Assembly (NCBI GenBank): GCA_944358375.1
Contig: CALVQT010000005.1
Coordinates: forward strand, 10,037 to 74,036
DNA from: an uncultured Bacilli bacterium
GTDB lineage: Bacteria > Bacillota_I > Bacilli_A > RF39 > UBA660
Reading direction: 5' to 3'
DNA: 64,000 nucleotides
Positions 44,943 through 55,031 of the stretch are shown piece by piece; within the stretch, counting starts at the first letter, position 1; every line of letters begins with the position of its first letter. Below the pieces are notes generated by a model. That model was not told where the DNA came from. It did no database searches and was given only the letters and a program-made list of their open reading frames with translations. A program made the position numbers and the translations under genes.

Positions 44943-46637
44943 ATGTTTACAGAAGAAGCAAAAAAATTCATAAAATTAGAAGTAACTAATTTAGAAGGAA
45001 GAGCTGATGAATCATTAGCAGTAGCGGAAGTAGATAAAAAAATCCATGCTTTAGAACTTGCTATTGAAATAAGTGAACACGTAAATAGACTAACAGGATT
45101 GAAAGAGGCAATTGTAGATCAAATAAATTACATGGCCGAGACTAATACAATATCTTCAATGGAAGAATTTGAAAAAACTGCTCAATATTTAGAATTATTC
45201 ATATATTTGATAGATAAAGATTTTTATGAAAGTATTGAAGGAAAAAAACAAGAAGAAAATATTGCAATAAATTCGCAAGCAATACCAGACTATCTTTTAA
45301 AATTAGGATTAATAGAAAGTCAAAAAGTATGTGGGAATTTAAAATGCACTTATAAAAATCCTGATTCATATAATTCCTATGATGAAATGCTAAAAGTATA
45401 TGGAAATCTTTATTATATCAGAAATGAAGAAGCTCATGCTGTTAGAAAATTATCTATAACTCAATCATGGCAATATGTTCGAGAATTGTTAATAGTGTAT
45501 TTAGAAGTAGCAGGAAAATTTCAAACAGTATTAGAAGAAGAAGTAAATAGATTAAATCTAAATAGTAAAACCAATGCTCAAGCTTATTTAGAAAAATTAA
45601 TAACTGACTATGAAAATAAAAGAGGATTTCATTATGTTGAATTAGATGGTACAGAAGAAAAAAATAGAACATCAGGTACAAAGTCATTAGTCCAATTAAT
45701 TAAAAATAAAGACAATTGTAAAATAAAATTAATAGGAAATGCTGGTATGGGAAAAACAACAACTATGGAGTATTTAGCATATCAAGATGCCATCAATAAA
45801 AATAATAATAGGACACCAATAATAATAGAATTAAAAAATGTCAATCAAGAAGAAAAAACAATTATTGGTATAATTGCCAACAAAAGTCATTTAGATTGTT
45901 CTATAGAAAATGTGAAAAAATTACTAGAAAATGGTTATTTGAATTTATACATAGATGGCATTAATGAAATATATAATGAAAATTTGAAAACAGATATTGT
46001 AACTCAAATCAACTATTTAATTACTACTTATCCTAAAACAAAAGTAGTAATTACAGATAGATTAACTAACAACAATACAGTTTCTGATAATGTTGGTATT
46101 TATGTAATTGAAAAATTAACCGACCATCAAGTAGAAGAATTTATTAATACGAATAGTAATGATCAAAAATTAGCTGAAAAAGTTCTTCAAAGTATAAATG
46201 AAAATTTAGAATTAAAAGAAATGGTAAGAATACCATTTAAGTTATATAAATTAATTGAAATAATTAGAAATGGAATGAATGTTCCTACAAATTTATTAGA
46301 ATTTGACGAATATTTTACTAGAACAATTATTGAAAGAGAAGTAAGACAAAAAGCATCGACTGATGCTAAAAATTTATCTATATATTTGAAGGCTATTGTT
46401 AATGCTGCAAAGCCATTATATACGAAAGAAGATATTATTGATATCATAAGTCAGACTATGAAAGAAAAAAATTTATCTGATGTATCATCAGATAGTATTT
46501 TAGAATTATTACTAGATTTAAATATCATGAGAGAAATATCTTTTGAAAGATATGTTTTTACTAATCAAGAAATCACTCGTAGTATTGAAGAACAAAAAGA
46601 AAGATTAACAGAAACATCATTAGAAGGATTAATATAG
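44943..46637 (+). CDS. HEPN-NACHT STAND NTPase (NLR-like)
   Basis: About 564 residues. The helical N-terminal region (1-190) ends with LYYIRNEEAHAVRKL, which has the RxxxxH signature of HEPN domains (Arg160, His165). A NACHT-type NTPase follows: Walker A IGNAGMGKTTTMEYLA (Lys271), Walker B LYIDGINEI (Asp338), and a sensor-like VVITDRLTNN. The last 150 residues are a helical bundle, possibly winged-helix. There is no repeat sensor domain, so sensing may belong to the giant protein encoded 12 bases downstream. The ATG at 44931 lies at the predicted transcript start, so I prefer 44943. HEPN is inferred from one motif; NACHT is clear. Confidence 0.78.
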   Translation: MFTEEAKKFIKLEVTNLEGRADESLAVAEVDKKIHALELAIEISEHVNRLTGLKEAIVDQINYMAETNTISSMEEFEKTAQYLELFIYLIDKDFYESIEGKKQEENIAINSQAIPDYLLKLGLIESQKVCGNLKCTYKNPDSYNSYDEMLKVYGNLYYIRNEEAHAVRKLSITQSWQYVRELLIVYLEVAGKFQTVLEEEVNRLNLNSKTNAQAYLEKLITDYENKRGFHYVELDGTEEKNRTSGTKSLVQLIKNKDNCKIKLIGNAGMGKTTTMEYLAYQDAINKNNNRTPIIIELKNVNQEEKTIIGIIANKSHLDCSIENVKKLLENGYLNLYIDGINEIYNENLKTDIVTQINYLITTYPKTKVVITDRLTNNNTVSDNVGIYVIEKLTDHQVEEFINTNSNDQKLAEKVLQSINENLELKEMVRIPFKLYKLIEIIRNGMNVPTNLLEFDEYFTRTIIEREVRQKASTDAKNLSIYLKAIVNAAKPLYTKEDIIDIISQTMKEKNLSDVSSDSILELLLDLNIMREISFERYVFTNQEITRSIEEQKERLTETSLEGLI

Positions 46638-46649
46638 AAAGGAATAAAC

Positions 46650-49600
46650 ATGATAGATAATATAAAATTAGAAAATGCTAAAAAAGTAATGAGTAGTTAT
46701 ATTGCATCAGGAGAAAACAAAGTAGATGTATATACTAAAGTTTTAAATACAGCCCATGATATCGATCTAGCTATTATATTATTTAGAGATTTATGCGAAA
46801 ATGATTTTGCAACTGCACTAGAAGTATATAAAAATATTAGTCAAGAAGATACTAAAGATAATTTAACACCAACATTTTTTAATCATGTATCTAACGAAAA
46901 ACCATCAAAAGAATTAATTAAATCATTGATGTTATTAGGGAAAGATTTTCATCAAAAATATTTTGAAAAAAATAAAGACATATTATCAAATTTATTAGAA
47001 TATGATGACATAATATTTGACACTACTATAGATAAAGAGCAATATGAATTATATTTTAACTATATAGAAAAATGTTATGAACTAACAAAAAAAATTCCTT
47101 ACAACATAGAAAAGTTAAAACATTCAGATATTAAAACTAATTCTTCATTACAAGAAAAAATAAAAAAATTAGAGGAAAAACAATATTACGAAAACGATAT
47201 TGATAATCTTTTTTTTACTGCATATTCTACTAATACTTTGGAAAATGTTATTGAATTTTTTAATTGTCCAGCTGATAAAATCTATGATAAAATATCAAGT
47301 AAAAATATATCCGAGAAAACAAAATATATCGCTTACTTTTTAGGAAGTAAAAAAAGTAGATTAGACAAATTAGTAGAATGGTATTCTATATTATGTAAAA
47401 AGCCTCTTAATAAAGAAATAGGAGTAGAAACGGTTGTTACTTTATATAAAATAAGAGCTCTAGAAATAGATTTAGGATTAAAAAATAGTATTAAATTACC
47501 AAAAAGTAAGATTAACATTCAAAACATTCTAGATAATAATGATTTAAGTGAATCACAAGAATACGACTTATTTTATTATCATTCTAAATTGATAAATAAA
47601 GTCTATAGTAATGCTGAAAAGTTTATGTTATTATTACCTGAATTGTTTCAAAATAATCCATTTAAAAGTGTTGAAAAAAAAGGTCCAAAAAGAGAACAAA
47701 AAGGGAAAAAAATCAATCAATCTATTTTTTATAATAGAATAATAGACTTTAGTAAAAATAAAAGAGTTCATAAGTTTTTAGAAAGAGAACAATCTGTTTT
47801 AAGATCAGAAATATTAATTTTAGCTAATCAAATAAGACCAGGATATGATTTTATTATTAGATTTTATTTTCATAGTATATTTAATTATGTTCTTTCATTT
47901 GATGACTTTATTGCTGCCTTTCCTATGCATAGTGCAGATTATTTCAAAATATTTAATACCTATGTATTAGGTGAATTTAGATATATTAATAATAATTTAT
48001 ATTTTGATACAAATTATGGAAGAATGAAAGTATCAATAAATTGCATGGAAGAAAAATTAGATAAAATTATTTTATCAAAAAAAGAAATAGTAAATTTAGT
48101 TTCTTATGATTATCAAAATAAATCTTTTAGAATAACAAATATAATATATACTACAGATAAAGCAATAAAAAAGAAAACTACTGATATATTATTAACGTGT
48201 TTTAAAAGAGATTTATCTAATGAAGAATTAGAATTTATTAAAACAAATGAATTTTTTATTTATAGTCAACATCTAGATTTAATAAATTATGGATATTTAT
48301 ATAAAAAATATAATGATTATTTTAAAGATATAAAAGAAAGAGTTATTGAATTATATAAGTATAAAATAAATAGTAGTAATAGTGATACAAATATAGAAGT
48401 AATTTTTTATAAATACTTATTAAATGTTGATAAAAAAGAATTATTAAATGAGCTAATTAAGTCAATTAGAAATATACTAGAAGAATTTTCTACTAGACAA
48501 TTAACTGATTTAACTACAAGTCAAACATTTGATAATTTTAGAGAAAACATCAATAAAATATTTGATATTTTAAAAGAGTTAGATATTGAATTTTATAATG
48601 AAATAATTCAAGTAATAAAAGATAATAAGTTAGAATCTATAACGTATTTAACAATCGAAATAGATAACGAATACTTTAATAAATTAAAAGAAGAAAAATA
48701 TTCATATATTAATGAATTTTATAAAATATATCCAACTTATAACTATACATATGAACAAATAAAAGAAGTAATAGATAGAAGCAATAGTAATATAAAATTT
48801 TATATTATTTTAAGAGCTTTATCTAGAAATATTAGTTGGTATGAACAATTAAAAGAAGATTTAATAGAATCTATAAAAGAAGATATTCCTTATATAGATT
48901 GGATTCAAAAATTAGAATTAAACATTTATTCTTTAAATAGAGATACTATTTTACATCCTATCAAAAAGTTAGAATATGATGATACCAATTTTACTCAGGA
49001 AGAAAAAGAATTTGTTGAAAAAGTAAAAAAACTTTTAGATTATGAAGCAATCGAAGTATTAGAAAATTCAATGTCTGAAAAACTTAATAATATAAGAGAT
49101 AGGGTAACAGAACAGCAATTAGAATCATTATCTAAAGAAAACATTTCAGTAAAAGAGCGAATAGAAATAGCACCTATAATACTAAATATTTTAAAAAGAA
49201 AATCTCTTAGTGCCATTGATAAATATAATATTTTAAAGTCACTTGGGACAAATAATCCTTTTCATACTAATAGTGAAATAAATATTGACCAATTACCATC
49301 AATAGAAGATAGTTTAGTAATAAAATTAAATAGTATTTTTGACAAATTAATAATAGAAAAAGCTATAGAATTTTACTTTATTTCTCCAATGCATTATACT
49401 TCACACTTGAACATTATAAGAAAAAAAGTATCTAATGAACAATTAAAGAAGTATAGTAAGGATTATTTCTTTAATGGTTATATAAATATAATTAATCTAA
49501 CAACAGAAGCTAAAGTTTACATTACTAACATATTATGTAAGAATGCTGTTGAGTGTTCTATTGATGATGTAAAAAGAATTGGTTATCGAATCATTCCTTT

Positions 49601-52600
49601 TTACGATAAAATAAAATTCAAAATAAAAAAAATAGAAGAAAAAATATTCCTAGAGCCAATTATTGATTTAAGTAAAGAAGAAGAACAATTAAATCGTAGT
49701 TTAGAAAATCAAGAGTACTTTGATAATTTATCTATTAAAGAAAAAGAAAATGTTTTAAAACATTATTGCCGAAAAGATGTAGTAGCTGCCTATTTTTTTG
49801 ATAAAACCAAAATAATTAGTGAAGATACATACATAGAATATGCTAAAGCCTTAAGCAACTACACAACTACAGGAGCAGAATTCTTATATTTATGTCTAAT
49901 AATCAATAATGAAAAGGAATTTATTGATAAATTAAATTCTTTTTATAAAATTAAAGAAAAACAAAATTCTTTGCTAACACTTCAAAAAAGAATATTAGAA
50001 GAAAACAAAATGGAGTATTTTGATACTTTAATAAGATATTTAGCAGATATGAATCTTCTTCATAAAGATATGATTTTATATGAAATATTTGAAGTAATAA
50101 AAGAAAATGATGTATTTAAACAAAATTATAAAAGTTATAATGAAAATGGTATAATAGAAAAAAGGTTATTAACTGAAGATATTAAAGAATATTTTAATAC
50201 CAAAATATTAGAAATAAGAAGATTAAAAATGCATTTTGGAAACTCTGCTTTCAGTTATTATGAAGAAGAAAGTAGAAAATATAATGTCATAAGTCAAAAA
50301 GATACAATATTTCTATATTATGTCATTATTCGTGAAATAATAGAAGCTAAAGAAATAAGTAATATACTTTATGAGCGATTATTAAGATTAAATCCAAGAA
50401 TAGAAGAAAAAATGTCTAACTTTATTTGTGATAATATTAATCAAGAAGATAGTTTAACTATTTTTGATATTTATAAAGAAAAAATTATATCTTCAAATGA
50501 TATAGAAGACAAAGAATATAATTTAAATAAAATTGTTGCTTATTCAGAATATTTACCTGCAGTAAGATTTAAAGTAGAAGAATTAATGGCAAATAACGAA
50601 GACTTATTGCAAATAAATATCAATCTAAATACTAAAGCAGTTTATATAAATAAATTAAAAGAAAAAATACAATCAGCTTTTTTCAAATATAAAGACAAAT
50701 CAACATATATAGAATATGTTAAAGCATATCGCTTATCAACTTTGCAATATGTTGAATATCTTTATAATTATGAATATATTTATGCAAAATTAAAGTTAAA
50801 AGATCAAATAATGGCACTGATAGATACTTTAATTGATAATCACACGTTCTTAAAAAAAATAATTTTCTTTGATGAAATATACTCTTTAGCAAGCAATAGA
50901 CAAAGAAGTATTTTGAATTATAATAAAAATTATCATAAAGATACAATAATTAATATTACTTTAAATAGTTATAATGTAATAAAAATAATCAAATCAACAT
51001 GGTATAAAAAATTAAGTAATATAGTTAAACTTATTGAAAAAGTTTTAATAAATATTTCTAGTAGAAATGAATATCTATCACTAGAAGAAATTGAATTAAT
51101 CAAAGCCCTTTATCAATTTGAAGAAGAATTATATGATGAAGAAAATCCTGAGTTAAAAACTAAAATATTTATTACTACCTTATACGAAAATAAATTTTTG
51201 TCTAAACATTTATTATTTAATCAATTAGTAGAAAAAATTTATCACGAACTAATTCCTCGTGAATATTATGAAAATATTGAAAAAAAGTCCAAATTTAATA
51301 TAAACATTTATGAAAGATCTAAAAGAATAAATGATTATTTTGAAAAAGAACTATATAAGAAAACACTAGAAGAATTATTTATTTATGAAGAAGAATATAT
51401 TGTTAGTTTATTCAAAAAACATCATTATCAACAAGTATATATTGAATGTCTAAATTATTTAAGTGAGTATTCAAAATTTGGTATTAAACAATCATTCATC
51501 GAAATATTTAATAGTCGTTTATTAATTATCGAAGACAAGCAAGCAGTAGAAAAATTATATATAAATGTCTTATTAAGTTTTCTAAAAAACAATCCAAAAG
51601 AAATAATAGACTTCATCAAACTAACAAGTTATTTAAATGATTATTATTCATTAAAAATGGATAATTTAAATAGTTATATGAATATAAATAATTTAATGGA
51701 AGTAGAAGAACTAGAAAAAGAAGAAAAAATTTATATATATTTAAAAACACCATTCCATTGTGATATAAAATTTGATAAATTTTTATATCGTTTATATAAA
51801 AATGAATTAGAAAACACAAATGAAATAACTTTTACTAATAAATTTATATTACCAATAGATCAGTTAAAAGATTTATTACTAGAAAAAAATATTAATATTT
51901 CTAATCAATATATAACTCTTACAGGTTTTTATAAATACCCTAATACTTTATTTAAAATGAAATATGAAATAATTGAAAATATAGATGTTTTAGACATGTC
52001 TAATGACTTTTATAAATTAAAACAAAACTTTTCAATGAGAAAAAAAGCATATTTCAAATTAATTCATGATGAAGAAATATTTAATAAATATTTTGATATA
52101 TACAATAATATAGATAAACTAATTAGAGAAAAACAATATGCATTATTAGATGAATACGTAAAAGACTCAAGTATTTTAAACAATATTTTCATTTCTCCTA
52201 AGTATGATGAATTTAGAAAAGAAAATTTATATCTAAATAATAAAAAAATATCTGATTTTGAATATAGTATTATAAATAGTATAAATAGAGGAAATAACTT
52301 TAAAAATGAATTATTTAATATATATAAACATACTCAGTCAGATAAAAAAATATATTTATATTATCTTTTATGTTTTGAATATGGCTATTTTGAAGACAAT
52401 ATAAAATTAGAAGATTATCCAAAAGAAATTATAAAAGATGTTGCTGAAAAAATGGTTTATGAATGCAAAATAAATTCAAAAGATTACAAAGAGTTTTTTA
52501 ATTCATTAAAAGAAAATAGTTTATTATCTTTTGTAGGTACAGAAGATATTTCTGATGCATCAGAAGAAAAGGTAAATAAAGTACTAGAAGAAAAAATTTA

Positions 52601-53393
52601 TGATAAAGATAGACGTAATTTAATTAAATATTTAAGTGATTCAGCAAAGTATATTAAAAAGCATAAAAAAACTAAATATAATGCTTATGATAAAGATATT
52701 TTTAAAATTTTTATGGAAATATATTTAACTAGTAAAGAGTTATACGAAAAGGATATGTTAAACTGCAATAGATTGCTAATTAGTCTGAATAAAATAAGTT
52801 CGTTTAATAAAGATGTCATATATGAAAAAATAATTATACCAAAAACTCTAAATGATGTTGAACCATCAAAAAAAATGCAACTAGAAGAAGCTGATAAATT
52901 CATACTACATAATATTGATTATCAAAAAAGCTTTAACTATTCTTTAAGAGAACTTTTAACAAGAGCAAGTGAAGATTATCAATTCTACATATACCATGTA
53001 CTAGCTTATCGCTTGAATGATTATGTAAATTATAAAATAAATTTATCACTTAACCAACAAAAAGAAGAAATTTTAATAGATTTAATAATTAGATTAACTT
53101 ATGAACAAAGAAATATAGAAGAATTCTTTGGAATGCTAAAAGAAAATAGTATTTTGACTATTCTAGATAAGAATGAATATATAAAACTATACAATAAAGC
53201 AATTCGTCGTATGCTAGAAGAAGAAATATTTGAAAAAGGAAGAGTTCAAAAGGTACGCGAAATTATTCAATTAATAGAAGAAAATAAGGATTTAACCGAT
53301 AAAGTTAAGTTAGTTGAAGATTTTCCAATCAATATTACAAAATGGTTAACCGAGCAAGAGAAAAATATTCTTTATAGCTACTATATAGTATAA
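46650..53393 (+). CDS. Giant 2,247-residue protein of unknown family
   Basis: Intact frame of 6.7 kb, behind AAAGGA. I recognise no domain. It is rich in I, K, E, N and Y with amphipathic helices almost throughout, no signal peptide or membrane helix and few cysteines, as in an alpha-solenoid scaffold or sensor. A beta-rich insert lies near residues 440-510 (GRMKVSINCMEEKLDKIIL). Another lies near 1700-1780. The C-terminus has two related units of about 210 residues: EFFNSLKENSLL (Phe1949) and EFFGMLKENSIL (Phe2159), each followed by a KVLEEKIYDK / RMLEEEIFEK helix. Tight linkage to the HEPN-NACHT gene suggests partner or sensor of that NTPase. Confidence 0.8.
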   Translation: MIDNIKLENAKKVMSSYIASGENKVDVYTKVLNTAHDIDLAIILFRDLCENDFATALEVYKNISQEDTKDNLTPTFFNHVSNEKPSKELIKSLMLLGKDFHQKYFEKNKDILSNLLEYDDIIFDTTIDKEQYELYFNYIEKCYELTKKIPYNIEKLKHSDIKTNSSLQEKIKKLEEKQYYENDIDNLFFTAYSTNTLENVIEFFNCPADKIYDKISSKNISEKTKYIAYFLGSKKSRLDKLVEWYSILCKKPLNKEIGVETVVTLYKIRALEIDLGLKNSIKLPKSKINIQNILDNNDLSESQEYDLFYYHSKLINKVYSNAEKFMLLLPELFQNNPFKSVEKKGPKREQKGKKINQSIFYNRIIDFSKNKRVHKFLEREQSVLRSEILILANQIRPGYDFIIRFYFHSIFNYVLSFDDFIAAFPMHSADYFKIFNTYVLGEFRYINNNLYFDTNYGRMKVSINCMEEKLDKIILSKKEIVNLVSYDYQNKSFRITNIIYTTDKAIKKKTTDILLTCFKRDLSNEELEFIKTNEFFIYSQHLDLINYGYLYKKYNDYFKDIKERVIELYKYKINSSNSDTNIEVIFYKYLLNVDKKELLNELIKSIRNILEEFSTRQLTDLTTSQTFDNFRENINKIFDILKELDIEFYNEIIQVIKDNKLESITYLTIEIDNEYFNKLKEEKYSYINEFYKIYPTYNYTYEQIKEVIDRSNSNIKFYIILRALSRNISWYEQLKEDLIESIKEDIPYIDWIQKLELNIYSLNRDTILHPIKKLEYDDTNFTQEEKEFVEKVKKLLDYEAIEVLENSMSEKLNNIRDRVTEQQLESLSKENISVKERIEIAPIILNILKRKSLSAIDKYNILKSLGTNNPFHTNSEINIDQLPSIEDSLVIKLNSIFDKLIIEKAIEFYFISPMHYTSHLNIIRKKVSNEQLKKYSKDYFFNGYINIINLTTEAKVYITNILCKNAVECSIDDVKRIGYRIIPFYDKIKFKIKKIEEKIFLEPIIDLSKEEEQLNRSLENQEYFDNLSIKEKENVLKHYCRKDVVAAYFFDKTKIISEDTYIEYAKALSNYTTTGAEFLYLCLIINNEKEFIDKLNSFYKIKEKQNSLLTLQKRILEENKMEYFDTLIRYLADMNLLHKDMILYEIFEVIKENDVFKQNYKSYNENGIIEKRLLTEDIKEYFNTKILEIRRLKMHFGNSAFSYYEEESRKYNVISQKDTIFLYYVIIREIIEAKEISNILYERLLRLNPRIEEKMSNFICDNINQEDSLTIFDIYKEKIISSNDIEDKEYNLNKIVAYSEYLPAVRFKVEELMANNEDLLQININLNTKAVYINKLKEKIQSAFFKYKDKSTYIEYVKAYRLSTLQYVEYLYNYEYIYAKLKLKDQIMALIDTLIDNHTFLKKIIFFDEIYSLASNRQRSILNYNKNYHKDTIINITLNSYNVIKIIKSTWYKKLSNIVKLIEKVLINISSRNEYLSLEEIELIKALYQFEEELYDEENPELKTKIFITTLYENKFLSKHLLFNQLVEKIYHELIPREYYENIEKKSKFNINIYERSKRINDYFEKELYKKTLEELFIYEEEYIVSLFKKHHYQQVYIECLNYLSEYSKFGIKQSFIEIFNSRLLIIEDKQAVEKLYINVLLSFLKNNPKEIIDFIKLTSYLNDYYSLKMDNLNSYMNINNLMEVEELEKEEKIYIYLKTPFHCDIKFDKFLYRLYKNELENTNEITFTNKFILPIDQLKDLLLEKNINISNQYITLTGFYKYPNTLFKMKYEIIENIDVLDMSNDFYKLKQNFSMRKKAYFKLIHDEEIFNKYFDIYNNIDKLIREKQYALLDEYVKDSSILNNIFISPKYDEFRKENLYLNNKKISDFEYSIINSINRGNNFKNELFNIYKHTQSDKKIYLYYLLCFEYGYFEDNIKLEDYPKEIIKDVAEKMVYECKINSKDYKEFFNSLKENSLLSFVGTEDISDASEEKVNKVLEEKIYDKDRRNLIKYLSDSAKYIKKHKKTKYNAYDKDIFKIFMEIYLTSKELYEKDMLNCNRLLISLNKISSFNKDVIYEKIIIPKTLNDVEPSKKMQLEEADKFILHNIDYQKSFNYSLRELLTRASEDYQFYIYHVLAYRLNDYVNYKINLSLNQQKEEILIDLIIRLTYEQRNIEEFFGMLKENSILTILDKNEYIKLYNKAIRRMLEEEIFEKGRVQKVREIIQLIEENKDLTDKVKLVEDFPINITKWLTEQEKNILYSYYIV

Positions 53394-53413
53394 TTATGGA
53401 TGGAGGAGAATAT

Positions 53414-54148
53414 ATGAAATTAGTAGAAAAGACCTGTCCAAACTGTGGTGCAAATTTAGAATTTAACTTTGGAGATAAAGAGGTAAAATGTAAATATTGT
53501 AATAAATCATATTTAATAGAAGGATATGATAATACTAATTATCAAAATAATTTAAATATTGATTTAAATTTAGTAACAAAAACTACTCAGTCAATTATTA
53601 GTATTCCATTTATTATTTTTATAATAATATTTTCTATTATAACAATATTTATAGGATATACTACATTCAAAATAGTCAGCATTGATCATAAGAGTATATC
53701 TGAAAATAATGAAACGTATGAAGAAAATACTGAAAGTTTAAACTTTTTAAATTCAATTACTACAGAAATGTCTGATAAAATAACATCAAAGAGTATAAGT
53801 ACGATAAATGCTTGGAATAAAACAAATGATAACTTCATTTTAGATAGCTATAAACATTTAGGCTATTATTTGGCGACAAATGGTAACTTTTCAACATTAT
53901 ATGATATTTTTGAATTAGTTTATAAAGATGAGAATAAACAATACACTGTATATACAGGAGTAAAATATTCCAATGTTAAAAATAATGAGGGAAATATCAA
54001 TTTAGGGAGTAGTTCTATTTTTGGAAGTATAAAACAATGTGGATTTAATAACTTATGGGGATACGATACAGTAGAAGACTTATACAACAATATTAATACA
54101 CCATTTAATGAAACACTCTATGCAACAGAAGGATTATACAATAATTAA
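53414..54148 (+). CDS. Zinc-ribbon membrane protein
   Basis: 244 residues. An N-terminal zinc ribbon (TCPNCGANLEF, VKCKYCNKSYLI) in the cytoplasm, one membrane helix at about 60-85, and an external domain of about 150 residues (NFILDSYKHLGYYLATNG, QYTVYTGVKYSNVKNNEG). GGAGGAG lies 8 bases before ATG 53414; the ATG at 53396 has none. It begins 20 bases after the giant gene and is the third gene of that operon. It may link the NTPase system to the membrane (inference). Confidence 0.72.
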   Translation: MKLVEKTCPNCGANLEFNFGDKEVKCKYCNKSYLIEGYDNTNYQNNLNIDLNLVTKTTQSIISIPFIIFIIIFSIITIFIGYTTFKIVSIDHKSISENNETYEENTESLNFLNSITTEMSDKITSKSISTINAWNKTNDNFILDSYKHLGYYLATNGNFSTLYDIFELVYKDENKQYTVYTGVKYSNVKNNEGNINLGSSSIFGSIKQCGFNNLWGYDTVEDLYNNINTPFNETLYATEGLYNN

Positions 54149-54210
54149 AATAGATAATTTATTCCTCCAATAATGTGCTATAATTTTAATGGATTATGGA
54201 GGGTTGAATA

Positions 54211-54939
54211 ATGAATAAAGAAGAATTTGACAAATATGTAAAACAATTTGACTTTAATAATTGGATGGTAGAATTAAAATATTATCATACCTATCGAGTA
54301 GTAGATTATGCTACTAAATTAGCTGAAAGCCTAAAGCTAAATGAACATGATACCTTTCTAGCTCAGACAATTGCCTTATTACATGATATTGCTAGATTTA
54401 GACAAGCAACAGAATTTAATACATTTAATGACAAAATATCTTTTGATCATGGAGATGTTGGCTGTGAAATACTATTAAAGGATGACTATATATCTAAATA
54501 TGTATCTAATAATGAAGATAAAAATTTAGTTTTAAAAGCCATCAAACTTCATAATAAAAAAAATATTGAGGAAAGTTTAACTACTAAAGAAAAAATATTT
54601 TGTGATTTAATTAGAGACGCAGATAAATTAGATATAATGGATAAACAAGGAATAGATATTAAAGATGATAGTAAAGAATTTAATAAAGAAGCATTTGAAG
54701 AATTAAAAAATAAACAATTAGTTACCTATACACATGTTACTAATGATGCTACTAACATATTAAAGACACTAGCTTATATATTTGATTTAAATTATCCTGA
54801 AAGCTTTAACCAATTAAAAGAACATAATATTTTAAAAAGAAAATTTAATTGTTTAAAACAACATGTTGTACCAACACAATTTGCTGAAGTAGAAAATTGT
54901 ATTACTGAATTTATTCAAAATAAAATGAAAGAGAGTTAA
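54211..54939 (+). CDS. HD-domain phosphohydrolase
   Basis: 242 residues. The HD motif set is present: KYYHTYRVVDYA (first His), IALLHDIARF (His-Asp), FDHGDVGCEILL (His) and IRDADKLDIMD (Asp). Such proteins hydrolyse nucleotides or phosphoesters with divalent metals. It has its own extended -10 (TGCTATAAT, hexamer 54179-54184) and GGAGGG site, so it is separate from the operon upstream. The substrate is unknown. Confidence 0.88.
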   Translation: MNKEEFDKYVKQFDFNNWMVELKYYHTYRVVDYATKLAESLKLNEHDTFLAQTIALLHDIARFRQATEFNTFNDKISFDHGDVGCEILLKDDYISKYVSNNEDKNLVLKAIKLHNKKNIEESLTTKEKIFCDLIRDADKLDIMDKQGIDIKDDSKEFNKEAFEELKNKQLVTYTHVTNDATNILKTLAYIFDLNYPESFNQLKEHNILKRKFNCLKQHVVPTQFAEVENCITEFIQNKMKES

Positions 54940-54958
54940 TCATATGATTAACTCTTTT
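54931..54958. terminator. Palindromic terminator
   Basis: GAGTTAATCATATGATTAAC with flanking A/T forms a long perfect stem followed by CTCTTTT. It overlaps the HD gene stop and could act in both directions. Confidence 0.75.
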
Positions 54959-55031
54959 AATATTAAATAAATTAACTAAAATATAGTTGAAAAAATGTTT
55001 AAAATATATAAAAATTTAAATAGGTGATATT

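Noticed and set aside
42482..46637. The hybrid histidine kinase as part of the HEPN-NACHT operon
   Set aside because: A strong terminator (44832-44858) and a separate promoter (44898-44926) lie between them.
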